A stretch of DNA of 64,000 nt from Pseudomonas salomonii (lineage in GTDB: Bacteria; Pseudomonadota; Gammaproteobacteria; Pseudomonadales; Pseudomonadaceae), in contig NZ_FNOX01000014.1 of NCBI RefSeq assembly GCF_900107155.1, positions 1-64,000 of the forward strand, in the 5' to 3' direction. Numbering within the stretch: position 1 is the stretch's first letter; each line of letters begins with the position of its first letter. The translations under genes and the position numbers were made by a program. Of this stretch, positions 37,276-46,234 are shown one piece after another. The notes beneath the pieces were generated by a model. That model worked only from the letters and a program-made list of their open reading frames with translations. It had not been told where the DNA came from and made no database searches.

Positions 37276-38900
37276 GAGGCAGTCTCCTGTGGAGGGTTCA
37301 GGCGTCGGTAAAGGGGCGCGAGGCGTTTGCGAACCTCCTGAAACGTGGCGAATTGATCGTCGTACAGCGCGCGAGTGGCACGGGACGGTTCAAACAGGCG
37401 GTGCGGGCGTTTGAGACTGGGTAGGTCGTGAAACTGCAGCTTGCCCAACGCCACCGCCGCAATGAACGCCGCACCGCGTGCATTGGTCTGGATCGCGTTC
37501 TGCGGCTGCTGGATAACGCGCCCACAGACGTCAGCCATGATCTGGCACCACACGTCCGATTGGGCACCGCCACCGGTGGCCACGATCACATCGCTGGGCT
37601 GGCCGAGAAAGCGCGCGAACGGTTCGAACATCCAGCGCGTATTGAGCGCGACCCCTTCCATGAAGGCGCGAATGATGTCTTCCCGTGAGTGCTCCAGTTT
37701 CAGGTTGAACAAACCGGCACGCAGGCTCGGATCACTGATCGGCGAGCGCTCGCCACACAACCAGGGTGTGTAAATCAACCCTCTGGAACCTGGCGGCACC
37801 CGCGCGGCGATGCGGTCGAGCAAGGCGTAGACGTCCGGTTGCTGTTCATCACTGAGCAGCTCATCCGGGTGATACAGCACCTTGTCACGCAGGAATGAAA
37901 GGTTAGCGCCCGCCGCCGACTGCATCGCCATCGCCAGGTAGCGACCGTTGACAGCACTGGGTACCGCCGCAATGTGATGACGCACGCTGGTTTTCTTGAA
38001 TGGGACGTGTGCGCCCACCCACGATGAGGTGCCCAGATAAAGGTGTGGGGCAAAGTCGCTGACAGTGGCGCCAACAGCCACCGCCGAGGTGTCGACGGCG
38101 CCCGCTACCACTTGCGTGGTGCGCGCCAAACCGAGCGCTTCGGCAAGCTCCGGGCGTAAGGTGCCGATAACATCCGTGGAGCGGACCAGCTCAGGCAGTT
38201 TGCCCGCCTCGATGCCCAGCGCCTTGACCAGGCCGTCGTCGTAACGGATGCGGTGGGGATCGCGGTTGTCGGTGATCCAGGCTGTCAGCATCGAGTCGTT
38301 GGTGGCGCAATAGCGGCCCGACAGGCGCAGGTTCATGTAGTCGAGTACGTTGAGGAACTTGTGGGTGCGCTCGTAACGCTGCGGCTCATGATCGTGGATG
38401 TAGGCCATGTGCCCGGCCGAATCCATGCCGGACAAAGACGCCACGCCACCGGTCAAGCGCAGCGAACGCCAGAGTTTGAGCGGCCCGTACCCGGCCAGGC
38501 TGAACCGCCCTCCTCCCATGCGTTTTTTAACCGCACCGGCGCCGCGTTTATCCAGCCACAACATCGCGTGCCCAATGGCCGTGCCGTCCCGATCCACGCA
38601 CACCGTGCCTTCGCTCTGTGTCGAACAACACACCGCGATCACTTGGCGGCGCCTGACGGGGTCGGCGCCCAACAGTTCGTTGGCGCCGCGCAGGAAGGCA
38701 TCCCACCAGTCCTGCGGCGCCTGCTCGACGCTCAACCCGTTCACATGCAGCGGCACGCTGTGAAACGCCCATGCGCGAATATCGCCTTCCAGTGAAACCA
38801 GCGCGCACTTGCAACCGGAGGTGCCGAGGTCCACCGCGAGGACGAGTTGCTCCAGACCGGTGGCCGCCTGAGGCGTCCGGGATAAGAAAAGCGAAGTCAT
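37272..38900 (-). CDS. FGGY-family carbohydrate kinase
   Basis: The 542-residue kinase has an ATP phosphate motif AVDLGTSGCKCALV at the N terminus. The second domain has YLGTSSWVG, then TPWLCGERSPISD, VALNTRW, and the FGGY-type IVATGGGAQSDVWCQIMADV. The layout resembles xylulokinases, but the sugar cannot be deduced. It presumably phosphorylates a ketose or polyol so that the adjacent aldolase can split it. It overlaps the aldolase gene by 4 bases and follows the porin gene after 10 bases. Confidence 0.9.
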   Translation of the reverse strand: MTSLFLSRTPQAATGLEQLVLAVDLGTSGCKCALVSLEGDIRAWAFHSVPLHVNGLSVEQAPQDWWDAFLRGANELLGADPVRRRQVIAVCCSTQSEGTVCVDRDGTAIGHAMLWLDKRGAGAVKKRMGGGRFSLAGYGPLKLWRSLRLTGGVASLSGMDSAGHMAYIHDHEPQRYERTHKFLNVLDYMNLRLSGRYCATNDSMLTAWITDNRDPHRIRYDDGLVKALGIEAGKLPELVRSTDVIGTLRPELAEALGLARTTQVVAGAVDTSAVAVGATVSDFAPHLYLGTSSWVGAHVPFKKTSVRHHIAAVPSAVNGRYLAMAMQSAAGANLSFLRDKVLYHPDELLSDEQQPDVYALLDRIAARVPPGSRGLIYTPWLCGERSPISDPSLRAGLFNLKLEHSREDIIRAFMEGVALNTRWMFEPFARFLGQPSDVIVATGGGAQSDVWCQIMADVCGRVIQQPQNAIQTNARGAAFIAAVALGKLQFHDLPSLKRPHRLFEPSRATRALYDDQFATFQEVRKRLAPLYRRLNPPQETAS

Positions 38901-38910
38901 AAAGGTCTAC

Positions 38911-39792
38911 TCAGAAAGTACGCGAAATCGATGCCACCCAACGGTTTTCATCCGTGGCGCGCACATGGCCGTCGTCCTCGGCCATGTACAACTCGCGCGC
39001 GCGCGTCTTGGCGGTGACAAAGTCCAGCCCCCAATCGAAGCCCCACAAGTGATGGATCAGGCCGATGTCGTAGTCCGCCGCGTTCGCTTCGGAGAAATTG
39101 ACGATTTGCTGATAGCCCGCATGCAGCTTCAGCGTGGTGTTCATGCCGAGTGCGTATTTGTAGTCCAGGTCATAGAGCATGCTGCCACGGGAGTTGCGGT
39201 CACCCTTGGCGTAACATTCCAGGCCCTTGGTGGGATCGTCGCGGAACTGCAACTGGGCCCCGCACACGCCGCCGGTGTTGGCACCACGGTAGGTTTTTGA
39301 CAAGACCCGCGCGACCCGACCTTCAAGCGCGCCGTAACCGATTTCCAACACGGCGAACTGGCTGTTGTAGTTGGTCGTACGCTCATCGGTCGGAGTGAAA
39401 GTGTCGAAGTCGAATTTGTTCGGTGCCTTGAACTGCGCACCGGGGAACATTTCTGCCGCCAAACCCACGCCGTAATGCCACGCCTCCGGGTCGCCGAAGC
39501 GATAACCGCCGGCGAGCAGGACGCCAAGACCATCACCTTCAGGAAATTGCTTTTTGTTGACGGTGGTGAATTCGGCCAGTGCCACCAGCCCTGATTCATG
39601 GGCGACTTGAATGGTGACTCGGGCACCCGGCCGGTTCAACGAATCCGACACGCCCCGGGTCCTGACATCGGATACGGCCTTGGCCGTGACATCGATTGCA
39701 TAGCTGGCCATCTCGTCGGCGAACGCCAGGGATGGGCTGACAACGGGCCACAGCAAGGCAGCCATCAGATAATGGTGTGTTGTTGCACGCAT
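38911..39792 (-). CDS. TorF-type putative outer-membrane porin
   Basis: The 293-residue protein has a signal peptide (to about residue 25, ending SLAFA). The mature start VTAKAVSDVRTRGVSDSLNRP resembles the S-D-Y-R-F-R-G-x-S motif of the TIGR02001/TorF porin group. Alternating beta-strands end in WVASISRTF. It probably admits the pathway substrate through the outer membrane. AGGAG lies six bases before the ATG. It is the second gene of the operon, after the DUF2147 gene. Confidence 0.8.
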   Translation of the reverse strand: MRATTHHYLMAALLWPVVSPSLAFADEMASYAIDVTAKAVSDVRTRGVSDSLNRPGARVTIQVAHESGLVALAEFTTVNKKQFPEGDGLGVLLAGGYRFGDPEAWHYGVGLAAEMFPGAQFKAPNKFDFDTFTPTDERTTNYNSQFAVLEIGYGALEGRVARVLSKTYRGANTGGVCGAQLQFRDDPTKGLECYAKGDRNSRGSMLYDLDYKYALGMNTTLKLHAGYQQIVNFSEANAADYDIGLIHHLWGFDWGLDFVTAKTRARELYMAEDDGHVRATDENRWVASISRTF

Positions 39793-39819
39793 GGGGCTCT
39801 CCTACAAGAAAGGTCGGAT

Positions 39820-40245
39820 TTACAAAGCGCAAACCGGTGCAGGAGGCAGTGAGGCAATGCGTTCGAATTGCTCTGTCTTGCCGAGAATCTCGGTGCCGAC
39901 AAAAGCCCGGACATTGAGGATTCCCTCTTTGACCCGAACGACGCCTTTGTATTTTTTATGATCACGGGGGTCGAACACCCAGCCATCGCGCCACGCTTGC
40001 TGGTCGAAACGCTCCAGTTGCATGATCTGTACGCCGCAATCGCTGGTGGTGGAGGCCACGTCCTTGACCCAGACCACCTTCCCACACAGCGCGCCGGGCT
40101 TGTCGGCGCAATCGTCAACCTTGACCACCGCATCCTTTTCCGACGTGAGCCACAGGCCCTTGGCCTCCTGTGGGCCCGTCGCCGCATAACCGCTGGAACA
40201 GCACATCAGTGCCAGTGAAAGGAACAGCCATTGCCGAGCGTTCAT
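39820..40245 (-). CDS. DUF2147 secreted protein
   Basis: The 141-residue protein has a signal peptide (to about residue 22) and the family core: GLWLTSEKDAVVKVDDC, CGKVVWV, IMQLERF, GWVFDPRDHKKYKG and LNVRAFVG. DUF2147 proteins are periplasmic or secreted and of unknown function. I chose the ATG at 40245, since AGGTGA lies five bases upstream. Upstream in-frame starts run into the operator. It is the first gene of the kinase/aldolase operon, 27 bases before the porin gene. Confidence 0.85.
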   Translation of the reverse strand: MNARQWLFLSLALMCCSSGYAATGPQEAKGLWLTSEKDAVVKVDDCADKPGALCGKVVWVKDVASTTSDCGVQIMQLERFDQQAWRDGWVFDPRDHKKYKGVVRVKEGILNVRAFVGTEILGKTEQFERIASLPPAPVCAL

Positions 40246-40303
40246 AGTCATCACCTGTATTTTTTGTTTTAAGAGACCGTCACACCAGCGACGCATCGGT
40301 TAT

Positions 40304-40335
40304 GATAGTCATCGCTACACGATAGTTATAACTAC
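40304..40335. promoter_or_regulatory. Tandem dyads, probable operator of the TetR regulator
   Basis: Two 15-base dyads with the same arms, GATAG-N6-CTAC, lie head to tail: GATAGTCATCGCTAC (40304-40318) and GATAGTTATAACTAC (40321-40335). Their centres are 17 bases apart. The second contains the perfect palindrome TAGTTATAACTA. They sit between the DUF2147 operon and the divergent TetR gene, as expected for an autoregulated repressor. Confidence 0.7.
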
Positions 40336-40407
40336 CATTATCTGGCTCAGCAACATTTTTTTTCATTTTGATAAGCTGACTCTTCAACCTTTTTTTGCTA
40401 GGTGCCT

Positions 40408-41085
40408 ATGGCCAAGCCCAACACTGCCAGCGCCCGTGCCGCTACCACCGCCGGGAAAACTCAAGAACATAAGAAACCACCTGCACAACAGCGCAGCACT
40501 GAAACATACGAGCGGATTCTGGTCGCAACCGCACAAACCCTTTGCGATGTGGGAATAGAGCGACTGTCCACCAACCTGGTCTGCGAATGTGCCGGGCTCA
40601 CCCCGCCGGCGCTTTACCGCTACTTTCCGAACAAATACGCACTGCTGTCGGTACTGGGTGAGCGTTTGCTGGAAAAACAGAACGCGCTGATCGATAACTG
40701 GATCACGCCGCAGCTGTTGTCCGGACCGCCCGAGGCTCTGGAGTCGGCGCTGGCCGATCTGATCCTGGACACCTACCGGGTCACCCAGGCAACGCTGGGC
40801 GGCATGTGGATTCTCAAGGGCTTGCGCGCCGTACCGGCACTGAAGCACGTGCGGCTCAACTCCCACCGCAAGGTGTCCGCCGCACAGGCGCAGATCCTCG
40901 CAGCGATATTTCCACAGGTCGATCCTCAACAGCTGAACACCGCTGCCCGTGTCGCGGTGGAGATGATTCACGCCACGATCGAACTGCTGTTTGACGAGTC
41001 CATGGACCCCAAGAGCGTCTGCGCTATGGTCGCGTCGATGATTGTCAGCCATCTGGACCGGTTGGCGCCTGCTCCAAGCGCATGA
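40408..41085 (+). CDS. TetR-family transcriptional regulator
   Basis: The 225-residue protein has a basic, disordered N terminus (about 30 residues). The helix-turn-helix follows: TETYERILVATAQTLCDVG, then LSTNLVCECAGLTPPALYRYFPNKYALL. The C-terminal ligand domain is not specific by eye. It is divergent from the seven-gene operon and most likely represses it through the tandem dyads. I chose the ATG at 40408; a GTG two codons earlier is possible (AGGTG lies between them). Confidence 0.9.
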   Translation: MAKPNTASARAATTAGKTQEHKKPPAQQRSTETYERILVATAQTLCDVGIERLSTNLVCECAGLTPPALYRYFPNKYALLSVLGERLLEKQNALIDNWITPQLLSGPPEALESALADLILDTYRVTQATLGGMWILKGLRAVPALKHVRLNSHRKVSAAQAQILAAIFPQVDPQQLNTAARVAVEMIHATIELLFDESMDPKSVCAMVASMIVSHLDRLAPAPSA

Positions 41086-41267
41086 GGTGAGAGCGAGCAT
41101 GGCCGGCGCGAACCCGCTGCTCCCTGCCTGCGGACAGCGCGCGCCTGAACCTCAGCTGAAGACAATGACTGTCGGGCTAAAACCGTTTGATAAATACCCG
41201 CGCCTATTCAGATCATGGCGGGCCTGTTTGACAAGGTTTGGCCGCCAGTATTGAACCACTCAGGAAT

Positions 41268-42521
41268 ATGCCGTTGACGCTCCCGTCGCCCCAGTGTCTT
41301 TCAGCCCTCGTGTTAGCTGCCGCTGCGCTGGTGGCGCAACCGGCTCTGGCGGCAAGCCATGCCGAAGGTTTTGCCAAAGACGTGACCGGCGGTGGCCAAA
41401 TTGCGGCCGTGCGCCCCAGCACACCGGCCGAACTGAAAACAGCCCTGTGTGCCAGCTTCGACACGCGCGGCAACTGCACCGATGACACACCGCGAGTCAT
41501 CGCCCTGGACCATACCTTTGATTTTCGCGGTTCGGTTGTATCCGACGGCAGCGCCCAAGTAACAGAAGCCGGATGCATAGCCAACGCCTGTGCCCATGGC
41601 GGTGGACAATGGGCGATCGACGGTGCCAACCATTTCTGCCAGTCAAAACCACCGGCCACGGTGACGTATGACAAGGCCGGGTTGCAGCGCCTGAAGATCG
41701 GTTCGAACAAGACCCTGCTGGGCGTGGGCGCTCATGCCGGTATACAGGGCATGGGGCTGTTTATCGGGAGCGGCGCGCACAATGTCATCGTGCGTAACCT
41801 GACCCTGTCGGACATCAACCCCCGTGTGGTCTGGGGCGGCGATGCACTCACGCTCGACGATGCCGATGGCGTTTGGATCGACCATGACACCTTTACGCGC
41901 ATCGGCCGGCAGATGATCGTGACCGGTTGGGGCAGCGCGACCCATGTGACAATTTCCAGCAACGAATTCGACGGCCGCACGCCCTACTCCGCAACGTGCG
42001 ATGGTCACCATTACTGGGTGTGGTTATTTCTGGGCCATCACGACACCCTGACCCTGCTCAACAACTATGTGCATGACACCTCGGGACGTGCACCCCATTC
42101 CGGCGGCATGGGAAATGCTGAAGTGCGCGCGCAACTGGTCAATAACCTGTTTGTTCATCTGACATACCAGGGCGCGGTCATGTCGCGTACCGCCAGCTCC
42201 TATCTACTGGTGGAAGGCAATGACTTCGAAGACGTATCCCACCCGCTGTTCAACGATACCCAGCAACCTGGCAGCGCGTATGCCCTCTTCACGCCCCTGC
42301 CGCCGTCGGCCGACGATACCTGCCAGGCTGCGCTGGGCAGGCCCTGTGTTGCCAACCGGCAGCGTCTGAGTGGCGATGATTATCGTCCCCAGGATGCTTC
42401 GGTGCTGGAGGCCTTCAAGGCCTACCGTCAATACCTTGTTGCGCCGCAGCCGGCCGACATCGCGCGAACGGGCGTGCTGCGCGATGCCGGTGCGGGCCAC
42501 CTCCCTTCAGGAAACCACTGA
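41268..42521 (+). CDS. Secreted pectin/pectate lyase, PL1-like
   Basis: The 417-residue protein has a signal peptide (to about residue 29, AQPALA-A). The parallel beta-helix features include SNKTLLGVGAHAGIQGMGLFI, NVIVRNLTLSDINPRVVWGGDALTL, the conserved VWIDHDTFTRIGRQMIV and the late LLNNYVHDTSGRAPHSGG, which holds the catalytic Arg region. Eight Cys suggest disulfides in the exported form. It should cleave pectin or polygalacturonate by beta-elimination outside the cell. AGGA precedes the ATG at 41268. Its stop overlaps the next lyase start by one base. Confidence 0.87.
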   Translation: MPLTLPSPQCLSALVLAAAALVAQPALAASHAEGFAKDVTGGGQIAAVRPSTPAELKTALCASFDTRGNCTDDTPRVIALDHTFDFRGSVVSDGSAQVTEAGCIANACAHGGGQWAIDGANHFCQSKPPATVTYDKAGLQRLKIGSNKTLLGVGAHAGIQGMGLFIGSGAHNVIVRNLTLSDINPRVVWGGDALTLDDADGVWIDHDTFTRIGRQMIVTGWGSATHVTISSNEFDGRTPYSATCDGHHYWVWLFLGHHDTLTLLNNYVHDTSGRAPHSGGMGNAEVRAQLVNNLFVHLTYQGAVMSRTASSYLLVEGNDFEDVSHPLFNDTQQPGSAYALFTPLPPSADDTCQAALGRPCVANRQRLSGDDYRPQDASVLEAFKAYRQYLVAPQPADIARTGVLRDAGAGHLPSGNH

Positions 42522-44101
42522 TGCGACGTTTCCTGATGCTAATGCTCTGCTCACTGGCGACGCCTGCCTTCGCCGGTTTCGGCTTCACGCGCACCGACTC
42601 CCGCATCGTCGTCGACACCGATGCACAGTTGCTGTTCAGCGTGGACACCCGCAATGGCGACTTGGTGTCCCTGCGTTATCGCGGCAGTGAATTGCAGACC
42701 ACCGAACCCAAGGCCTCGCAGATCGCCTCCGGGCTGGGCAGTGCACAGGTCGAGGCGCATACAGTGGGTGATGTGATCGTCATCAGCGCGCGGGCGGGTG
42801 ATTTGATCCACTACTACCTGGCCAAAAAAGGCCGCGCGGCCATTTACATGGCGACCTATGCGCCCACCTTGCTGCCTGTGGGCGAGCTGCGCTTCGTGGC
42901 GCGGCTCAACGTTAACAAGCTGCCCAAGGCCGACCGTGGTACCGACTCCAACGTCGGCACAGCGATCGAGGGCAATGATGTGTTTTTGCTCCCCAACGGG
43001 CGCACCAGCTCCAAGTTCTATTCGACACAACCGATGATCAACGACCCACTGCACGCGGTCAAAGGCCCCGGTGTGGCGGTTTACATGCTGATGGGCAGTC
43101 GTGAACTCAGCTCTGGAGGTGCGTTTTTCAAAGATATTGCCACCCAGAAAACGCCGACCACCCATGAGCTTTACAACTACATGTTCTCCAATCACACCCA
43201 GACCGAGCCCTATCGCGGCGGCTTGCATGGGGTTTACGGCTTGTTGTTTACCGACGGTGGCACCCCTGACGCTGCCTTGATCGACGTGGGTTTCGTCAAT
43301 AACAGCCTGGGCCTTGTGGGGTTCGTGGACAGCGCTGGGCGCGGCGCGGTAGCCGGTCACGTTTACGGCGTGACCAGCGCACTGCCGGCGGTGGTGGGTT
43401 TGAGTAATGCCAACGCCGAATATTGGGCGCGCGCCGATGGTAGCGGGAGGTTCCAGTTGACTGCGGTACGCCCGGGGCAATACCGGATGACGCTCTATCA
43501 GAATGAATTGGAAGTCGCGCAGCGCACGGTTGATGTCAAAGCCGGCACCATCAGCCAGGCGAGCTTGCAGGCGCAACCGCTTCCAGGCCAGGTGAAATGG
43601 CAAATTGGTGTGCCCGATGGCACTCCAGCTGGTTTTCTCAACGCGCACCTGGTGCTAACGGCACATCCCAGCGATTCACGCATGGCGTCATGGGGCCCCG
43701 TCACTTACACCGTAGGCACTAGCACTCCTGATGAATTCCCGGCGGTGCAATGGCGCGACGTTAACAGCCCCACGCGCATCCAGTTCGTATTGGCCGCCAA
43801 CGAGCTGAGGGATTACCGGCTACGCCTGTTTATTTCGCTGGCCCAAGCCGGGGGGCGTCCAGCAGTGATCGTCAATCAGCACTGGACCGCGCCAGTGCCA
43901 CCCGCGTCGAAGCAGCCCGACAGCCGTGGCATCACTCGAGGCACTTATCGCGGCAACAACAGCGTGTTCGAGGTCAGTATTCCGGCCACAGCGCTGCAGG
44001 TAGGCGTTAACTCACTGGAGATCGGCGTGGCGTCAGGTAAAACGGGAAATGGCTTTCTTAGCCCGGGCTTTGTGTTCGATAGCGTGCAGTGGGTGCAGTG
44101 A
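42521..44101 (+). CDS. Rhamnogalacturonan lyase, PL4-like
   Basis: The 526-residue secreted protein (signal peptide ending AFA) has the three-part PL4 layout. An N-terminal beta-sandwich catalytic domain (about residues 20-270, with KADRGTDSNVG and KFYSTQPMINDPLHAVKGPGV) is followed by a fibronectin-like domain (AGHVYGVTSALPAVVGLSN). A carbohydrate-binding jelly-roll (about 350-526) begins with VKWQIGVPDGTPAGF. It should cut the rhamnogalacturonan backbone of pectin, complementing the lyase just upstream. The TGATG overlap suggests one transcript and coupled translation. Confidence 0.87.
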   Translation: MRRFLMLMLCSLATPAFAGFGFTRTDSRIVVDTDAQLLFSVDTRNGDLVSLRYRGSELQTTEPKASQIASGLGSAQVEAHTVGDVIVISARAGDLIHYYLAKKGRAAIYMATYAPTLLPVGELRFVARLNVNKLPKADRGTDSNVGTAIEGNDVFLLPNGRTSSKFYSTQPMINDPLHAVKGPGVAVYMLMGSRELSSGGAFFKDIATQKTPTTHELYNYMFSNHTQTEPYRGGLHGVYGLLFTDGGTPDAALIDVGFVNNSLGLVGFVDSAGRGAVAGHVYGVTSALPAVVGLSNANAEYWARADGSGRFQLTAVRPGQYRMTLYQNELEVAQRTVDVKAGTISQASLQAQPLPGQVKWQIGVPDGTPAGFLNAHLVLTAHPSDSRMASWGPVTYTVGTSTPDEFPAVQWRDVNSPTRIQFVLAANELRDYRLRLFISLAQAGGRPAVIVNQHWTAPVPPASKQPDSRGITRGTYRGNNSVFEVSIPATALQVGVNSLEIGVASGKTGNGFLSPGFVFDSVQWVQ

Positions 44102-44213
44102 TGATCACGGGCACTCGATCGGCTCACTCACCTTCGACAAGCACACCGAAATGATAGCCCGCGAGTGGCTGACAGGGGCCGGCCATTGCACCCAATCAAT
44201 CAGTTCCATAAGG

Positions 44214-44924
44214 TCACCCAACCCCAAGACCAGAATCTGAACCTATGGACGGCTCCACACCTTTGTCGGTATTGGGAGGCATAAGGGAAGCCAGATAATC
44301 TCCAAATCCACCCTGGCACTTGTAGTCCCGGCGCGCGCTGGTGACCACAGGGTTGGTGGCTGTCCAGACAATACGTGCTCCAATCCTCTGGAGGTCTGCA
44401 ACCAGTTGAACATCCTCGTGTGCTGCCAAATGCTGGAATCCACCAGCGCTCTGATAAGCCTCGGCACTCAAGCCCAGATTGGCCCCATGAATATGGCGAT
44501 GGTTCTCGATGAAGTTGTACAACGAGAGGTACTGAGTGCGGACTACCTCTCCATATTCCCTCCAGCTGTCGACCTCAACTGTTCCACACACCGCGTCAGC
44601 GTCAAACTCAATCTGACGCGCCAGCCAATCGGGCGGTACAACGGTATCGGCATCCGTGAAAGCAAGCCACCGTGCACCAGCTTTCAGCAAATGCTCAGCC
44701 CCTACAGCTCTTGTCTTACCCACGTTTTGAAAGGCGACATCAATCGACTTTACGCCCATCGCCGCGACTAATGCCTGCGTGCTATCTGAGCAGTCATCCA
44801 AGACGACGAGTACCTCGACCGGCTGACTGTTTAGTGACGGGTGTTCAACGGCGAGGAGTACGGACTCAAGGCATTTGCTGATATAGCGTTCTTCGTTATG
44901 AGCAGGTATCACGATCCCTATCAT
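44214..44924 (-). CDS. Family 2 glycosyltransferase
   Basis: The 236-residue GT-A protein has the start MIGIVIPAHNEERYISKCLESVL, VVLDDCSDST, the metal-binding DAD in WLAFTDADTVVPPDW, and GANLGLSAEAYQSAGGF. The acceptor is unknown. The C terminus is short and has no membrane anchor. In pseudomonads such genes often sit with a PIG-L deacetylase and a methyltransferase gene, which are absent here. GGGA lies seven bases before the ATG. Confidence 0.87.
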   Translation of the reverse strand: MIGIVIPAHNEERYISKCLESVLLAVEHPSLNSQPVEVLVVLDDCSDSTQALVAAMGVKSIDVAFQNVGKTRAVGAEHLLKAGARWLAFTDADTVVPPDWLARQIEFDADAVCGTVEVDSWREYGEVVRTQYLSLYNFIENHRHIHGANLGLSAEAYQSAGGFQHLAAHEDVQLVADLQRIGARIVWTATNPVVTSARRDYKCQGGFGDYLASLMPPNTDKGVEPSIGSDSGLGVG

Positions 44925-45115
44925 CTTCTATCCCTTTCCTCGCGAAGTGTGCCCAGGAATCGACACCGCCCTGATAAGGAAGGTTTAAAGAATCTATCGT
45001 TACGAGAACAGTTACCTCTAAAGGTACGTCGCGCAACGCCATTATCTTGCCAGCATTTACGCCGCGGCATTTTGAACTAGCCTTGTCGTGTTCGGGCTTT
45101 TAATCCGGTGAACTG

Positions 45116-45335
45116 ATGGACACGCTAACCAAAGTGGAGGTTGAAACAGCCCTTTGCGCTCGCCTTCCTAACTGCGAAGTTAACTGTGACGGCGCACGAC
45201 GCTGATCAGTTCACCATCGCAAATATCAATCGCGCCCACTATCACGGGGAACCAGGAATCAATAGGCTCATACGGGAAATACTGGAAGAAATGGTCATGT
45301 CGAGACAGTCTTCCAGGCGTTCATCCGTGGGGTAA
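45116..45335 (+). pseudogene. Probable frameshifted small gene
   Basis: Two frames together read like one small protein. The ATG at 45116 gives MDTLTKVEVETALCARLPNC-EVNCDGA and then stops after two Arg. The next frame continues with DADQFTIANINRAHYHGEPG-INRLIREILEEMV to a stop at 45335. Removing seven bases (about GCACGAC, near 45196) would join them as CDGADQFTI. The family is not recognised. It could instead be chance coding-like sequence. The remainder of 44925-45115 shows no gene. Confidence 0.4.
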
Positions 45336-45350
45336 CAAACAGGACTTCAT

Positions 45351-45629
45351 ATGCCGGACTCTACTGAAGCGACGATGCAATCAATCAAAATTGCTTACCT
45401 GATGGACACGCTGTTCGGCGTGAACCCACTCGCGAGCGAATGCAGAGCACGCATAATGCGCACAGCGTCTGGATTTCAGCTGCAACTCGCACGGCCTTGG
45501 CCTAGCCAGCTACAACAGGCTCACACACTGACCTTCGAATGGGAGGGCGGCACCTGCTGTGGGGTGGTGCGCCACACTGAAAAACTGCCCGGCGGAGCAC
45601 TGCTGCTGGACGTCGACCCACAACCCTAG
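45351..45629 (+). CDS. Hypothetical protein, 92 residues
   Basis: The frame has a good ribosome-binding site (AGGA six bases before the ATG) and coding-like composition. There is no signal peptide or membrane segment. The middle (FQLQLARPWPSQLQQAHTLTFEW) and the end (GGALLLDVDP) suggest a small beta-rich domain. I do not recognise a family. It lies in a run of small genes. Confidence 0.6.
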   Translation: MPDSTEATMQSIKIAYLMDTLFGVNPLASECRARIMRTASGFQLQLARPWPSQLQQAHTLTFEWEGGTCCGVVRHTEKLPGGALLLDVDPQP

Positions 45630-45789
45630 TGGTGATGGCGAGGAAATTGCGCCTGCCGCTGCTGTTACGCTTAGGGAGCCTGCTGCACGCCACTCGTCGA
45701 GGGATATGCACAGCGTTAAAACTTTATTTCATGTTGCCCTCTCCCACTCTTTGAGGAGAAAAGTATTTGCTCCTGGATATAACCGGATT

Positions 45790-46053
45790 TCAAATGGCCC
45801 ATCCCCTATGAACGGCTTTGAGAATGGTACAGCCGCGCCAATACCGCTTATGTTTAAGCGCAGTGATACGGTGCCCAAATAGTCGGTGTTTCGCTTCTGC
45901 CGAATAGACAACATCGCCACTCTCAATACATGCCCCTCCGCCGTCGACCTCCGAAAGCAGTGTGATAATTTTTGCCGCGGTACAGGACTCGGCTGTCGCA
46001 ATGACCGGTCGATTGCGTTTGAGGTACTCCACGATAGAAGCGGCGACAAACAT
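45790..46053 (-). pseudogene. CinA-like C-terminal domain protein, truncated
   Basis: The N-terminal 55 residues match the start of stand-alone CinA C-terminal (PncC-type, nicotinamide-nucleotide amidase) domains: RPVIATAESCTAAKIITLLSE and then VVYSAEAKHRLFG. The usual domain has about 160 residues. Here the frame leaves the family after LFG and stops about 30 residues later, so the catalytic domain is broken. It is likely a decayed gene. AGGAGC precedes the start, so the peptide could still be made. Confidence 0.6.
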
Positions 46054-46234
46054 GATAATTGCTCCTGCGCACGAGCGATTGCGCTATCACCCTGTTCCAA
46101 AGACCACCTTTCAGATCAATCAATGTTCAAGCGAAAGTGTTTTGAACGTGCACAGCGTCCCGTTTTCCAACGTCTACAGAGGTTGAACCTGACTTTCCCC
46201 AGTCAGCTTGAGAGAAAGCAAGAGGATGGAACCT

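Noticed and set aside
45635..45754. Basic 39-residue open frame (MARKLRLPLLLRLGSLLHAT...)
   Set aside because: No ribosome-binding site and it follows closely on another gene. It could be a peptide but the evidence is too weak.
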